From Dinochytrium kinnereticum (taxonomy: Eukaryota > Chytridiomycota > Chytridiomycetes > Chytridiales > Chytridiaceae): 61,791 bases of DNA. Positions 24,957-35,928 of the stretch are shown piece by piece; the stretch's first letter is position 1; the number at the start of each line of letters is the position of its first letter. The stretch lies in the NCBI GenBank assembly GCA_027604005.1, contig JADGJT010000112.1, forward strand, positions 1 to 61,791, in the 5' to 3' direction. The position numbers and the translations under genes were made by a program. Below the pieces are notes generated by a model. The model was given only the letters and a program-made list of their open reading frames with translations, did no database searches and was not told the DNA's origin.

Positions 24957-27165
24957 ATGCTGGCTCACGACATGACGGCCTCAGATCCTTACGGGAAGCA
25001 AGGGAATCAATCGAACCATCCAGAAAACACCTCTGCCTGCCTCCAGGCTTCTGGCGGTGGTGGCGATCATCGTTTTGGCAGGGTCAAGTACAGGGAGCCT
25101 GCCCCACCGTCCTTTCAGTTTGGGGGAAATGGGACGGCATTAGATGATACAAGGACGAATCTCAGAGCAAAAAACTATCACGGAACGCTGGGGGCATTCC
25201 TCAACTTTGATGGGAGCGTTTCGGACAAGCCGATCCCTCGAATGAATAATAACCAGCAGCCCGAAGGTATGAAAGCGTTGCAGAACCAGAATTTGCTGGT
25301 CATCTCTCACCGTTGATTTTGGCAGGTTCTGATGAATCCATCTTCACGGGAGGTCACACTCGGGAGATTCGTGGACCCGTTCGATATGGACCTGGAATTC
25401 AGTCATCCATGTACAGTGACAGTGCCCAAAACCAAGAGCGTAAGAGGGCCCTACAACAGGAGCTCGGTAAGCAATCTCACTTGGGGTATAACTCCATTAA
25501 ATTGAGTTTAGCCGAATACGAGAAGATTCAACTCAAGGAAAGGGAGGCGAAAAGGCAGGCTGATCGGAGACATGAAATTGAAGTGAGTATTCACGTTTAT
25601 TTCTTTCCTACTCCAAATCCAATTCCAGATCTTGAGCATTTTTCTTTTCTTTAGTCCGGAAAAATCCTATCTTGGCCATTTGAATCCCATAAGCAGCTTA
25701 CAGTAGTCCCAGAGGTACTTTCAAAGCACGTCAAAATAATGGGAGCAAACACCAAACCTGCCTTTAGGTTAGAGAAAGCAATCGGTTCGCCTTACATAAG
25801 ATGGAAGAGTACTCAAAGGATCTGGCGTCAGGAGAGCCTGAACGGAGATATCACCATCATTCTCATGATCCTCCTGCGCCATCACCCCGGCAGCTTAATT
25901 ACCCGAATAGACAGGATGCGCAGAATGTTTGTTCTACATGATAGACTAGCGAATTAAAAGCATTTAGAAGGCGGAGAGCCAACATTTTAATCCGATTAGC
26001 CATGCTCCCGTAAGCTCGAAGCAGGCTGTGGATTCAAGAAGAAGAAAAATTCAAATCGACGATGAGAGAGCGGCCGTCTATCCATTAGGAATTAAAGTGC
26101 CTGACACCTCCCAAAAAAAGGTATATACTGGGTTATCAGTAAGCATCCACCGCGACGAGTCTAACTAAATGAATCAACTAATGTAAACCCTTTCATCATT
26201 AGACTCATCAACCACCTTGTCCTCAGGAACAGATAAGCTTTAACCCAGTCAATCGGTGCGAAAAGCAATTCATTACTTATTTCTCTATATTCTGACTTTT
26301 AATCTTTTCAACAGATACACTACCGAGTATAGTACACATAATACATCCGATGGGGTAAGTATTGTCTTTCTCAGGGAGGTTTTTGGATGTGTGGCCGACG
26401 CTGAAATATCTTAAAGTTTGGAGGTGCTGGAGGGCCCTCTTTTGGAAGAAGGAAGGTACTGGAAGTAGCTGATGCCGAGGAGCGCTCCAAGTATGAGATT
26501 CAGGCTCGAAGGTTGCTTCAAATTCAAGGTATTCATTAAAACTTATCTTTATGGACGATTATTTTTTCGGCGCATGACTTAACTATGAAATGAAACAGAA
26601 GAGGAGCTGAAAAGAAGGAAAGAGAGCCAGATTTTTTCGCAGATGCGAGAGATTGAGATCGGGAAGCAGGTTAGGCACCCCGTTCTTCTCATTACCTATC
26701 TTGCTTTTGAGATGTTCACCCCAAGACAATTTTATGCTGCACTTTATTTTAGCTGTCAATTAAACTATTGTGACATTATTAGTATGCATCTAGCTATCCA
26801 TGGGATTGGGGAAGTCAGGAGGCAGCTAGAAAAGATCCAAGGCACCGGTCTACAGACATAAGCCGAAAGGTTTGAATATCCTATTTTAATGTAGTCTGTT
26901 GCTTCGAGAGGAAAGGAAAGTCAAATACTTAAAACCTTCATCCAACAGCAAGAGCCAATGGACCGAAGCAAAGCTATGCAATACCACGCAGATCTTGACC
27001 GTTTGATGGAGCAGAAACAAGCATTAGAACGGCGTGAGAGGGAGCGGAGAAGAAATGAAGGAGACGGAATGGGATTTTGGGATAAGTTTGGGGTAATTGT
27101 TATTTGTCTATTTGTGTAATTATCTTGGCCGCCCTAACCCTTTAACTTTTTTGAAGGGGCATTAG
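24957..27165 (+). CDS. Coiled-coil, charged multi-exon protein (possibly centrosome/basal-body associated)
   Basis: About eleven short exons can be chained with GT-AG introns. Exon 1 starts MLAHDMTASDPYGKQ; an intron at about 25266-25325 joins QPE to GSDESIFTGG. Later exons hold charged helices such as LAEYEKIQLKEREAKRQAD, EEELKRRKESQIFSQMRE and MEQKQALERRERERRRNEG, plus a Gly-rich block GFGGAGGPSFGRRKV. The last exon adds only GH before the stop, giving WDKFGGH. I do not recognise the family with confidence. The repeated KRA-LQQEL and EEELKRRK pattern recalls CSPP1/CCDC66 centrosomal proteins, which would suit a flagellated fungus, but that is speculation. Exon borders near 25740-26340 are less certain because the individual pieces are short. 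Confidence 0.6.
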
Positions 27166-27846
27166 GATTGTGATGGCCGCTCAAGTGTGTACTTCTATCT
27201 CCTACTTTTCTGTCTTTGGCTTTATCGATGCGAAGAATTGCTGGTTTTTGAGTTTGTAAAGTGCTGCTACGAAATGAAAATAAACTTTGATGGCCATATC
27301 GGAAAGATGTAATCCCCTCCCGTTTCAATACAAGTAATGGGGAATTAATTATAAAATGAATCTGCATATGTTAATGCCGCCTAAAATCTAGTATTTATCA
27401 TTGGTTCTCCTCTTTTTTTTTTGTGCCTCATTACCCAGCATAGAAGTATGTAAATAGTAAAGTAGGAAAGAAGTGAAAGGATTGAAAGTCTCATTGAACA
27501 AACACAGGAAAAAACGCTCGAAATGAAAAGAGATAAACGGCATCAAAATCATTTGACAAAAAGGATAGCAAAGATGCATGCCTCTAAGTCAAAAAGCACG
27601 AATCAGCAAAAGATATTAAAGGGGAAAATTCCTTTCAGACTAACTTGGTTATGAATAAAAAAAGAAAAGAGATATAACCGGAAAAGTGCATAAAGAAAAA
27701 GCAAACGAAGGAGGTTAAGAATTGCATATTACTATGCTTAGGGAGTCCGTCAAGACTTTTAAAACTACGTGACCCACTCCATTGTAAGTCAGAAAGGTAA
27801 GCCCGCGGGTATCTCCTCCTTTCTTTTCCGAATGAGCTCCTTAGCT
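27166..27846. other. Convergent 3' intergenic region
   Basis: The left gene ends at 27165 on plus and the right gene ends at 27847 on minus, so this 681-bp A/T-rich gap should hold both 3' UTRs. No gene is supported in it. Confidence 0.5.
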
Positions 27847-30384
27847 TTACGTAACTCTTTTCTCCGTCCCTGCCGTCTTTCCAGAATGGATACTAGAAGC
27901 GTCTGTCCCCATAGCGGTCTTCACAGCCTCCATTTCATCAATAGCCGTAGACGGCCCAGGCATCTCCTGCTTCTTAATCTCAGATTTTTTCGTGGGTGAA
28001 TGGCCTGGTGTGGAGTGCGAAGGGATCTCCTCCTCCCTTCGTCTGACGCTAAAAAGTCGTTTAAAGGCGTTGTTTTGGGCGGGCTGTGCGATGGTCTTAG
28101 ATGCAGCGGCCTCAATCTGGGCGTTCGTCATTGAGAGAGAGGGGGGAAGCGATGGAGAGAAGGGCGGTTGGGCGGGAATGATGTTAATCTTCTTTTTTTT
28201 CGATACGGTAGAGGGGGTAGAGGCGATGGGGACTGCCAACGCCGTCTCAATTCTCGCCGACCCCGTTTGAAGCTCCTCTGATATTGTCGCGTTCGCAGCA
28301 TTTCTAATGGACGATGATGGAGAGAGAACGGAGCTTGGGGAAGAACCTCCCGATGTGAAAGTTTGTTGGTCTATTGAGGGGGGCCTTCCATCATATAGGT
28401 ATTGCCTTGGATCTTGCTGTCGGTACTGTTGCTGTTGGTGTTGGGCATACTGATCTCGCTGAAGCTGTTGTTGGTGCTGATAGAGATAGGCAGCAGCGGC
28501 GGCTGCAGCTACGTCATGGGCAATAGGTTGCTGCTGCATTGGATGCTGGTAGTACGTATGTTGAGGAGGGTAAGGGGATGTTGGGGTGGGTAGCATGGGT
28601 TGGCGGCTATGGCCTGCGGATGCCATAGCTGCTGCATACGCCTGGTATTGCTGCTGGATCATCATCTGTTGGACCTGTGAACAAAATTAAACGAATATTC
28701 TTGTCAACAATAAAGATAGAGGAAGAACCGGGATCTTCAAAAGTAGAAAAACAATTGATTGACGGGAAAACAGGCTACTAACAGCAATTTGTCTCCTCAG
28801 CTCTTGTTCAACCATCAGCCTTTGTTGAATCTGCTGTTGCTGTTCAAGCCGGTACTGTAGCATGGTTACAGCTTCGCGAGTTCCAATATTACCAGCACCA
28901 TTGGCCTCCATTGCTAAAGCCATCGCATCTGCTACTATCGCATCGTTAGGCACATGAGGCGACGGAGGCGTTAAAGGATGCATAGCCTGGCCGGCTATTG
29001 GGATAGTGTTCTTAGACGCGTGCAGGGAGGAAGTCGAAGTCGGTGAGATAGGTGATGGGGGCGAAAGCCTGGAGCGGTATGCCGATACAACGGCGCGGAG
29101 GGTCATTACCCAATGTATCATTTCGGCCTCTGTTGCGGCCCCGAGGCTGAGAAAGAAAGAAGATGACAGAATGTAAATATGAAAGATTAGGAGATTAGGA
29201 CACGTTGAAATAGCTTACATCCAGACTCGCTCTGACATCTGAGCCTCGCTTCCAGACCTAACAGCAAAACACCATCTCCCCGCAATAGGTGGCAATGGCG
29301 GAGCTGTTGCACTAATATCTCCACTGAATGCCCTCACCACTTCCGGGAATGACATCAATCCCCTTTTATCATCGACCACGGCCAGATCTCCAAGCGGCGT
29401 TACGATAGAGGAGGCGTTAAGATTTAAAAATGTCAGGGGATACTCTGAGGCTTCCTGGTTTTGAGCAGCTCGGAAGAGGAACATGCTGTCATTTGTCAGG
29501 GCAAAGAGGCGGCGCTTCCAGCTTGTACGGGCGGATGGTGTTGAGGGAGAATAATGATCGGGCCTTTGAGATGTGGAGAGCTTCAGAAGGTGGCCGTTGT
29601 GGAGGCCCCTTGGAGGTGCTGTTTGGAATGTTAGCCTTCATGAGGAAAAACAAAAGAGGCAAGACTATGGTACGTTTGGTTCTTCAAAAAAAAAAACAAT
29701 AGTGCGGACACGAAACTTACCCAAAAGCCTTTTTAAAGAGTAATCTGCACCCTTTCTACCGACAGCTCCCAACACCGACCCACGAGACCCCACCGTTGAC
29801 GGTGTACCAAAAACGGGATCAGCAAGTGTGAACGACTCAGAAGACGACGTAGAAGCCACAGAGGGGCGCCGTCGGCGGGTCAGTGGAGGAGGAAGAGGAG
29901 GAGAGGGGAGTGTCGCGGCCGGCGGTACAACAGAGTTCTCCTCTTTATTGATAGCATTCCGTGCCGTCGAGATTAAGAGGCTCTCGTCCAGTTCTCTAAG
30001 CAGGGACTCCAAATCCATTTTGGGTTGCTTAGCAGTTGCTCGGACAAGTGGTATGGATGATGATGATGGGGCGGCGTCTAAATGGGGAAGCGCGGGCTTG
30101 ATCTTTGATATTGAGCGTTGACGTTGGGCCATGCGTCGACGAGAAAGGGCGTCAGCATCTTTTAGCGTCCCTGGGCCAGCAAAGTCCTTGGCTGCTTTCT
30201 CTTCCTGCTCTACGTCAGGGAGGTAGTAGTCGTCCAGATCCAGCTGGTATTCCTCCTCATTATCATCGTCCTTGCATTCCTCCTCCATCATCGTCACCTC
30301 CACCACCTCGGCTTCCTCCCGCTGCAAATGTGGCAGGGCGTTGCCATCATGTAACTGTTGCATGAGCCCTTCAATCGCAGCCAT
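27847..30384 (-). CDS. PH-domain protein with long disordered Gln/Ser/Pro-rich regions
   Basis: Exon 1 (about 29719-30384) encodes an acidic and Ser/Pro-rich region. A phase-1 intron then joins to an exon (about 29217-29606) that reads GHLLKLSTSQRP, then TSWKRRLFALTNDSMFLFR and YPLTFLNLNASS, a clear PH-domain start. The closing helix ERVW lies across the next intron, with IHWVMTLRAVV following. The remainder is disordered with Gln-rich runs and a coil (LQYRLEQQQQIQQRLMVEQELRRQ). PH domains usually recruit proteins to phosphoinositide membranes; no enzymatic domain is visible. The ATG at 30384 directly follows an in-frame GTG. The next gene upstream on this strand is also disordered, so a fused model cannot be excluded. 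Confidence 0.7.
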
Positions 30385-30967
30385 ACTCACGGGTCTTTGT
30401 AAAGAAGTTGAATGCGATGCTGCCGTTAATGATCGCTGCTACCGATGACGGCCTCAGCAGAGTCGAGCACGTAGAAGAAACTTCTTACGCAGACGGCCGT
30501 GAAGCCTTCACCAACGGCAGTGCAGTTTAACTTCCCTATGTCGCCCTTCAAAAAGGGTGTCTTCAAAGACTGCACACAAAGCAGCGCACACGTCCAAAAA
30601 AGGCGCGTCACATATTGCTTCAAGTATCTCCGCACCAACCGACCAACCAGCCGCCAGCATCGCGCCTCTCACACAGCAGCACTTTGGTTGCGCGCGGCTC
30701 CATGTGACATTATTCATTAAACTGGAAATAATATTCCTGAATGGCGACGTGCACACAAGAGAACGAAAAGAGAAATAATAAGAGTGCTGGTCAAAATCAA
30801 AAAACATGAAAAAGAGAAAGAAGACATCTGAAAGAGCGAGAAAATAGAGAGTGTTGCGACTTGGGCGCAATAGAGAGAGAAAAGAAAAGAAAAAGGCGGT
30901 AGAAGGAAAGGGAGAAAAACAAACAAAAGAGAACGAAAAAACCGATAAATCAAAAGGATCCTCAACC
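30385..30967. other. Intergenic, purine/pyrimidine-biased leader-like sequence
   Basis: A 583-bp gap between two minus-strand genes. On the minus strand it is strongly pyrimidine-rich around 30770-30960, like the CT-rich leaders common upstream of fungal genes. No coding region is supported. Confidence 0.4.
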
Positions 30968-33900
30968 TCATCTTGCACTCAAATCAGCAACACTTCTCCT
31001 CTCTCCTACCCCATCATCACTCCTGGAGGACGCAGGACTAAAAGACTGAGCTCGTCTTCCCCTTCCGTTATCCATGCCTACCCTCACCTCCGTCCGACCC
31101 CGCTCCTCGTCTTCACCCTTTCCATGTTCTGCAACTATATCACCAGCGTCCCCAGCATCCGCAGCATCCGCAGCATCCGCAGCATCCCCGGCAATCCCTT
31201 CTCCAGTCGCTGCAACCCCGCTTACAGCCGCAAAACTCTTCTTAAGTGGCCTCCAGAGCGACTGTAAAACGCTCTGTACCATCCCTCCAGCAGCCTCCCC
31301 AGGGACTGGAGGCAGAGGAGCTGTTGGCGCAGGCTTTGGTGGTGGCGGAACCATATAGGCCCCGCTGTCATTCGACAAAGTTGAGGGAACCCTTTCCATA
31401 GCCAACGGAGGGGGAACGATGGATGGCGAAGTTCCAGCCGTCATCAACCCTGGTTCCGGAAGAATGGGTGTTGATGATTCTAGACCAGCAGACGCCTTTT
31501 GAATGCGAGAGAAGAAGATTAGCGGGGACGCTCGGGCTGCGGATGGGGACTCTAGTGCAGGAACCGCATGTGGAGAGCCTGAAAAGCTAGTTTGAACCGG
31601 GGGTGGAAGAGCATTGCCTGTTGATGGATGTCGGCGATCTGTAAGGGATAAGGGAATTTCGGCGTTTGGCTGCTCGGCGGCTGGTGCTGCTGCAGATGAT
31701 GCTGGAGAAACAGCCATTAAGGGCACTTTCACCTCTTCACCGTCTACTCCCACGTCTCTGACCTTCGATTTCGATCGAGCAAGGCCTCCGCGAGCGCGAG
31801 ACGCCGACCTCGCCGCGCGAGCCGCCAATCTCGCTTCGGTAGCCAACCTCCCTCGCTGCCCTTCGTCAACCCCCTCCTTGCTCGAGACCGCCGAAGTTAT
31901 CGCCAAAACAGCAGGTGCCGACGGGCGCCTTACCTCCCCACCACCACTCACAATGTCCTCAACGCTTTTCTTCTCAACACCCACAGCTGCAATTTCCTTC
32001 TGCCCTGTATCTTCACCGAAATCCCAACCGCCAGCCTCCTCTAGAAGCTGATCTAGCCTCGATATCACTGTCTGTCGAGGGGGTGCCGGCACTGATCTCC
32101 CCCTTTCATCCGTCTTGCCACCAGAGAGAGTCGGAGGAGGAAGCCGACGCTCATTATTCTGCGACGACTCCGACGCAGTCCAGGTCCCCCAATTTGGTCG
32201 CGTAGTGGTCAGACTACGAGTGGGCCCAGTTAAGCTCTGATGGTTATAATTGACTGAAAAATCATCCCTTGATAAACGCTTCAATCTCATTCCCCTCGCT
32301 GCCGCCGACACCGTCGGTGTTGTAGTCGGACCGTCGATAACATCGATCACCTTACTCTTCTTAAGAATAGAAGGGCTTTTGACGTCAGTCAGGAGAGAGT
32401 CTAGCGTTTTTGTCAGCAATGGTATGTCATCTCCTGGCGGTACGCGAGTTGGCATGCGTTTGGTCACCCATACTGGTTGCGATGAGGAAGGTTTTAAAAT
32501 TGAGGTGGAAGTGCTTGACGGTGTAGCTGGACTTGACTGCTGCGGTTGGGAGGGTGCTGGGAGATGGTGGTATGCACCTGAAGAGGCAGAGGCAGATTTC
32601 GGGGGTGCAGGCTTTGAAGGAGCTCGTAGCGAAAGTGAACGTTTGGGTGGAACTGGCCTTAAGCCATCCTGTGGGTCTTGCGGCGTCTACTCCCATTAAG
32701 TGAATATTTTAGTTTTGTGAAGAATGGAAGAGAGAACAAAAACGTACCGCTCCGGCGACACTCTCCGTGCTCACATTTGCATTCAGGTCACTAGGTTTTA
32801 TTCCATCCAACTCCACACGATCATCACTAGCAACCGACACTCTTACCCCGAATCCAGCTGGCAGACCACCATATGTCGGTTTCGCAACACCCACTAAGGT
32901 TGCTCTCTTTCCAGCTGATCCAGAAGCCGAGCTCACGGATGATAATGTCCTTGCACCACTCCGATTCCCAGAGAATTCGCGCTCTGTCATATCATCATCG
33001 TTCACCGATGGGGTATTGGTTACCGTTTGGGGTGGAGTCAACTTGACAGGCATCATAGGAGTGGAAGATATCCCTGTGGTAGGAGGTGGGGTGGAGGAAA
33101 CCAACGTCATAGGTGTTGAAATCATCGGACTGGGTTGTGTGGGCGTTATTCTCGCAGATGCAATGGGCGACGACGTTGTGCCGATCGGATGGAGCGGAGT
33201 TACGGCCGCCATTGGAGTAGAGGATAGCGCTGGTTCACTTTCACGAAAATCCTCAACCTTTCGACGACCTGTGGGGTTGCGGGCGACAGAACGAGATCGG
33301 GTAGCAGGCCGAGCGGAAATTGTCGCGCCTCTTTCCGGTCGGTCTTCAGACGGCGGAGATGGTAAGCCCTTCATACCGCGGCCATTATCATCCACATTAC
33401 GCCGTGAAGAGGGTCCCACAGACTTGGATCGAGACATTGGAGGGTTGGAGGCAGGAGACTTTAAGGCCTGTGCCGCTGTGGTAGCAGCAGCGGCAGCAGC
33501 AGTAGCAGTCTCGGCATTGGATCTTTTAACGCTTGACTTTCGGACTGGGGGGGGACCCATTCCGCCTGTACTCTGATACTGCATTTGGTCTAATGGAAAA
33601 TATTGCTGCACTGGGGCCGGTCCCCTGTGTGCCGAAGGTTGGGAGCCTTGCTGATTCAGTCCTTCGGGGGCGGTTGATCCCGGAAGGGATCTTGAGCGCA
33701 TCGAAGAGTTGATAAATGGTTGTGCCTGGAATTGATGTGGGTCCTGTGGCTGGGGCTGGGGCTGGGGCCACTGACGCAGAGGAGAAGCGTTATGCTGCTG
33801 CTGATGTTGCCTGCCTTTGGGATATCGTTGAATCGTCGATGAGGCCGAGGAGGCCGAAGAAGATGTTGATATCATGGAGTCCCTGAGAATTGCAGGCGAG

Positions 33901-35374
33901 CCGCTCGTTAGAATCGTCATTGGCGGGGGCGTCGACCCCGGGTTTGCTGAGCTGAGTCTCTGGGTCGTTGGCCCTGGCTTCCTCGGGTCCGTTCGAATCC
34001 TAGGAACCATATGGATGCCCGAGGACGCTGTTGAGATACTTGATCCTGAACCCTCGTCACGGTTCATGGATGGAGGTTGATGGGAGTCGGCGGGTCGAAG
34101 GTTGGGGGAGGAATGCTGGTACGGCTGTGACATTGACCGACCTTCTGACGTCCCGCCAAAAGGCTCTTGGGATGAAGAAGCGGAGGATTGCATCGAAGGT
34201 GTGCGGGGTTGCTGATTATCTCGCATAGACGAGGGTGTGGTCATTCTGTCCGAAGATATTGTTGTCATAGGAGTTGACGGCTTATAGGTTCCTTGCGAGT
34301 TGGAAGGCGGTAGCATTGACTGAGTGCTCGCCCCACCAACTCCTCCCTGGTAACGGTCCTTACGTCCACCTGCTCCATAGGAATCTCCAGTCTCATGGTT
34401 TGCCCCCCGCCGACTTTTAATCATTATGTCACCGTACGTTGGCCTCCTTTCCCGATCCACCATGGCAGGTTTCTGTTCGTCCCAAGCATTAGAAGAATTG
34501 CCTCCGAAAGAGAACCCGTTCATTCTGGACGTCGAAGGAGGCAGCGTAGGGCCGCCCCCCATCATCATGAATCGGCTCATGGGTTTGGGATCCACTGGGG
34601 TTGTTGGTGTAGTCAGTGTAGGATGATTCTGGAACGCCGGGGCCGAGACGGGTCCCCTTTCTGGCTCAGAGTACGGCAGATTGATGGCCGTGGCCTGATC
34701 AGGCCTGAAAGGCGTCCCTTGAGCAGCCGGCAAAGCGGAACGAGGCGGTTCCATCCCGTGAGAGCCTCCTTGCTGCTGTTGCTGCTGGTTTCGCTGTTGA
34801 GAGGTTGCAATGGACATCATCGGTCGAGATGGTGGTGCCATACGCCTTTGCTGTGATGGTGGTTGCTGCTGATGGATACTTCTTGCATCTATAGGTGTCG
34901 ACATGCCATAAGGCCCAGGCATGCTGCCATTGGCCATGTTGGGGTTATGTGGTTGCAAAGGCCACCCTGAATACGGAGATGGCGCTGATCGTGAGGTTGG
35001 GGCGTTCCTAGAGAGGTTGGGGCTGACCATAGCAGGAATCTGCTGTTGTTGTTGTTGAGGGATGGACAGTGGCAGGATCTGCTCGGTAGCGTACTGGTTG
35101 ATCCTGCCGTTGTTGATGCTGTACTGCTGCTGTGGGCTGTAGCTGGACGATGCAGAAGCAGGATGCAGGTTGGTGGCAGGGGTGAGCATGCATGTCAGGT
35201 GTGAGATTAAAACGGTGTGAGGTCCAGCAGTCTGTTGTTCATGGCTTACCCTGAGGATGCATTTGAAGGCGGTTGAACGTAGGCTGTCGATGCCGGCATC
35301 GCTGGAGATGCAGCGTAGTATCCCAGCGGCTGTTGCTTTTGGGGAGGGCCGTTGCCTGTTACAGGCCCTTTCAT
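30968..35374 (-). CDS. Large intrinsically disordered Pro/Ser/Gln-rich protein
   Basis: Three exons encode about 1,400 residues. Exon 1 (35250-35374) begins MKGPVTGNGPPQKQQPLGYY. A phase-2 intron joins SSG to YSPQQQYSINNGRINQ at 35142. Exon 2 runs to about 32748 and ends ESVAGA; exon 3 starts TPQDPQDGLRPVPPKRS and ends at 30968. Composition is Ser, Pro, Thr, Gln and Arg, with poly-Gln tracts, many SP/TP sites and no recognisable domain. A GDAADAADAADAGDAGD tract lies near 31140-31190. Long open exons in one consistent frame support coding. The role is unknown; disordered scaffolds or regulators look like this. It lies just upstream of the PH-domain gene on the same strand and has a similar composition. 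Confidence 0.7.
31140..31195. repeat. Short in-frame tandem repeat (Ala-Asp rich)
   Basis: An imperfect 9-bp repeat of the form gcagcatcc, with variants, encodes an Ala/Asp and Gly/Asp tract on the minus strand within the disordered gene. Its length may vary between strains. Confidence 0.6.
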
Positions 35375-35928
35375 CTCCGTCTTTCCTCGGTAAATAACAA
35401 ATTTTTGAAGTCTGTTGCGATTGAAACGAATGTCTGTCCACGTCCTCGAATCTTAAACCTGTAAACAACATGCACCCTTCGCGTCCCTCAGAGAAAGTGG
35501 GGCAGCGTTCATAGATCATCATTCCAGGCCAAGACTGTTTAAGACTGAACATCTATAGTGGCCAAATCCTATGGGCAACGCGCTCAATTTCGACCTTTCA
35601 AATCAACGATATCGTTAAAAACTTCATTTAGGTTGAACTCTAGCAACTCAAGTCAATTTTTGGGTTCTTCCATTGTTTAAAGCTTTTCTCATAAATGGTA
35701 ATAAGTGAAATTGTATAAGATGAAATCTTATTAAGGCCATTAAACCGAGAAACGCATATCTAGTAGCTGTCACTGCAAACTGCAAACGAGATATTGAAGA
35801 GTAGGGAACGAAGAAAAAAATCTGATGTCATGTAGGTAAGAAAAGAGGATAGAGATCAAAAGACAAAGGGAACAGAAAAAGGTTCGAAAAAATATGAGTC
35901 AAATCACTGAATGGAACTCAAGCTATAG
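35375..35928. other. Intergenic between the TIR gene end and the disordered-protein start
   Basis: A 554-bp A/T-rich gap. It holds the promoter of the minus-strand disordered gene and the 3' UTR of the TIR gene. No further gene is visible. Confidence 0.45.

Noticed and set aside
32767..33576. A 269-residue plus-strand open frame
   Set aside because: It is the antisense shadow of the long disordered minus-strand exon, which has consistent frame use and splice joins.
35375..35552. The open-frame extension upstream of the disordered-protein start
   Set aside because: The upstream residues are unlike the rest of the protein; a spliced start at 35374 gives a matching composition and good intron borders.
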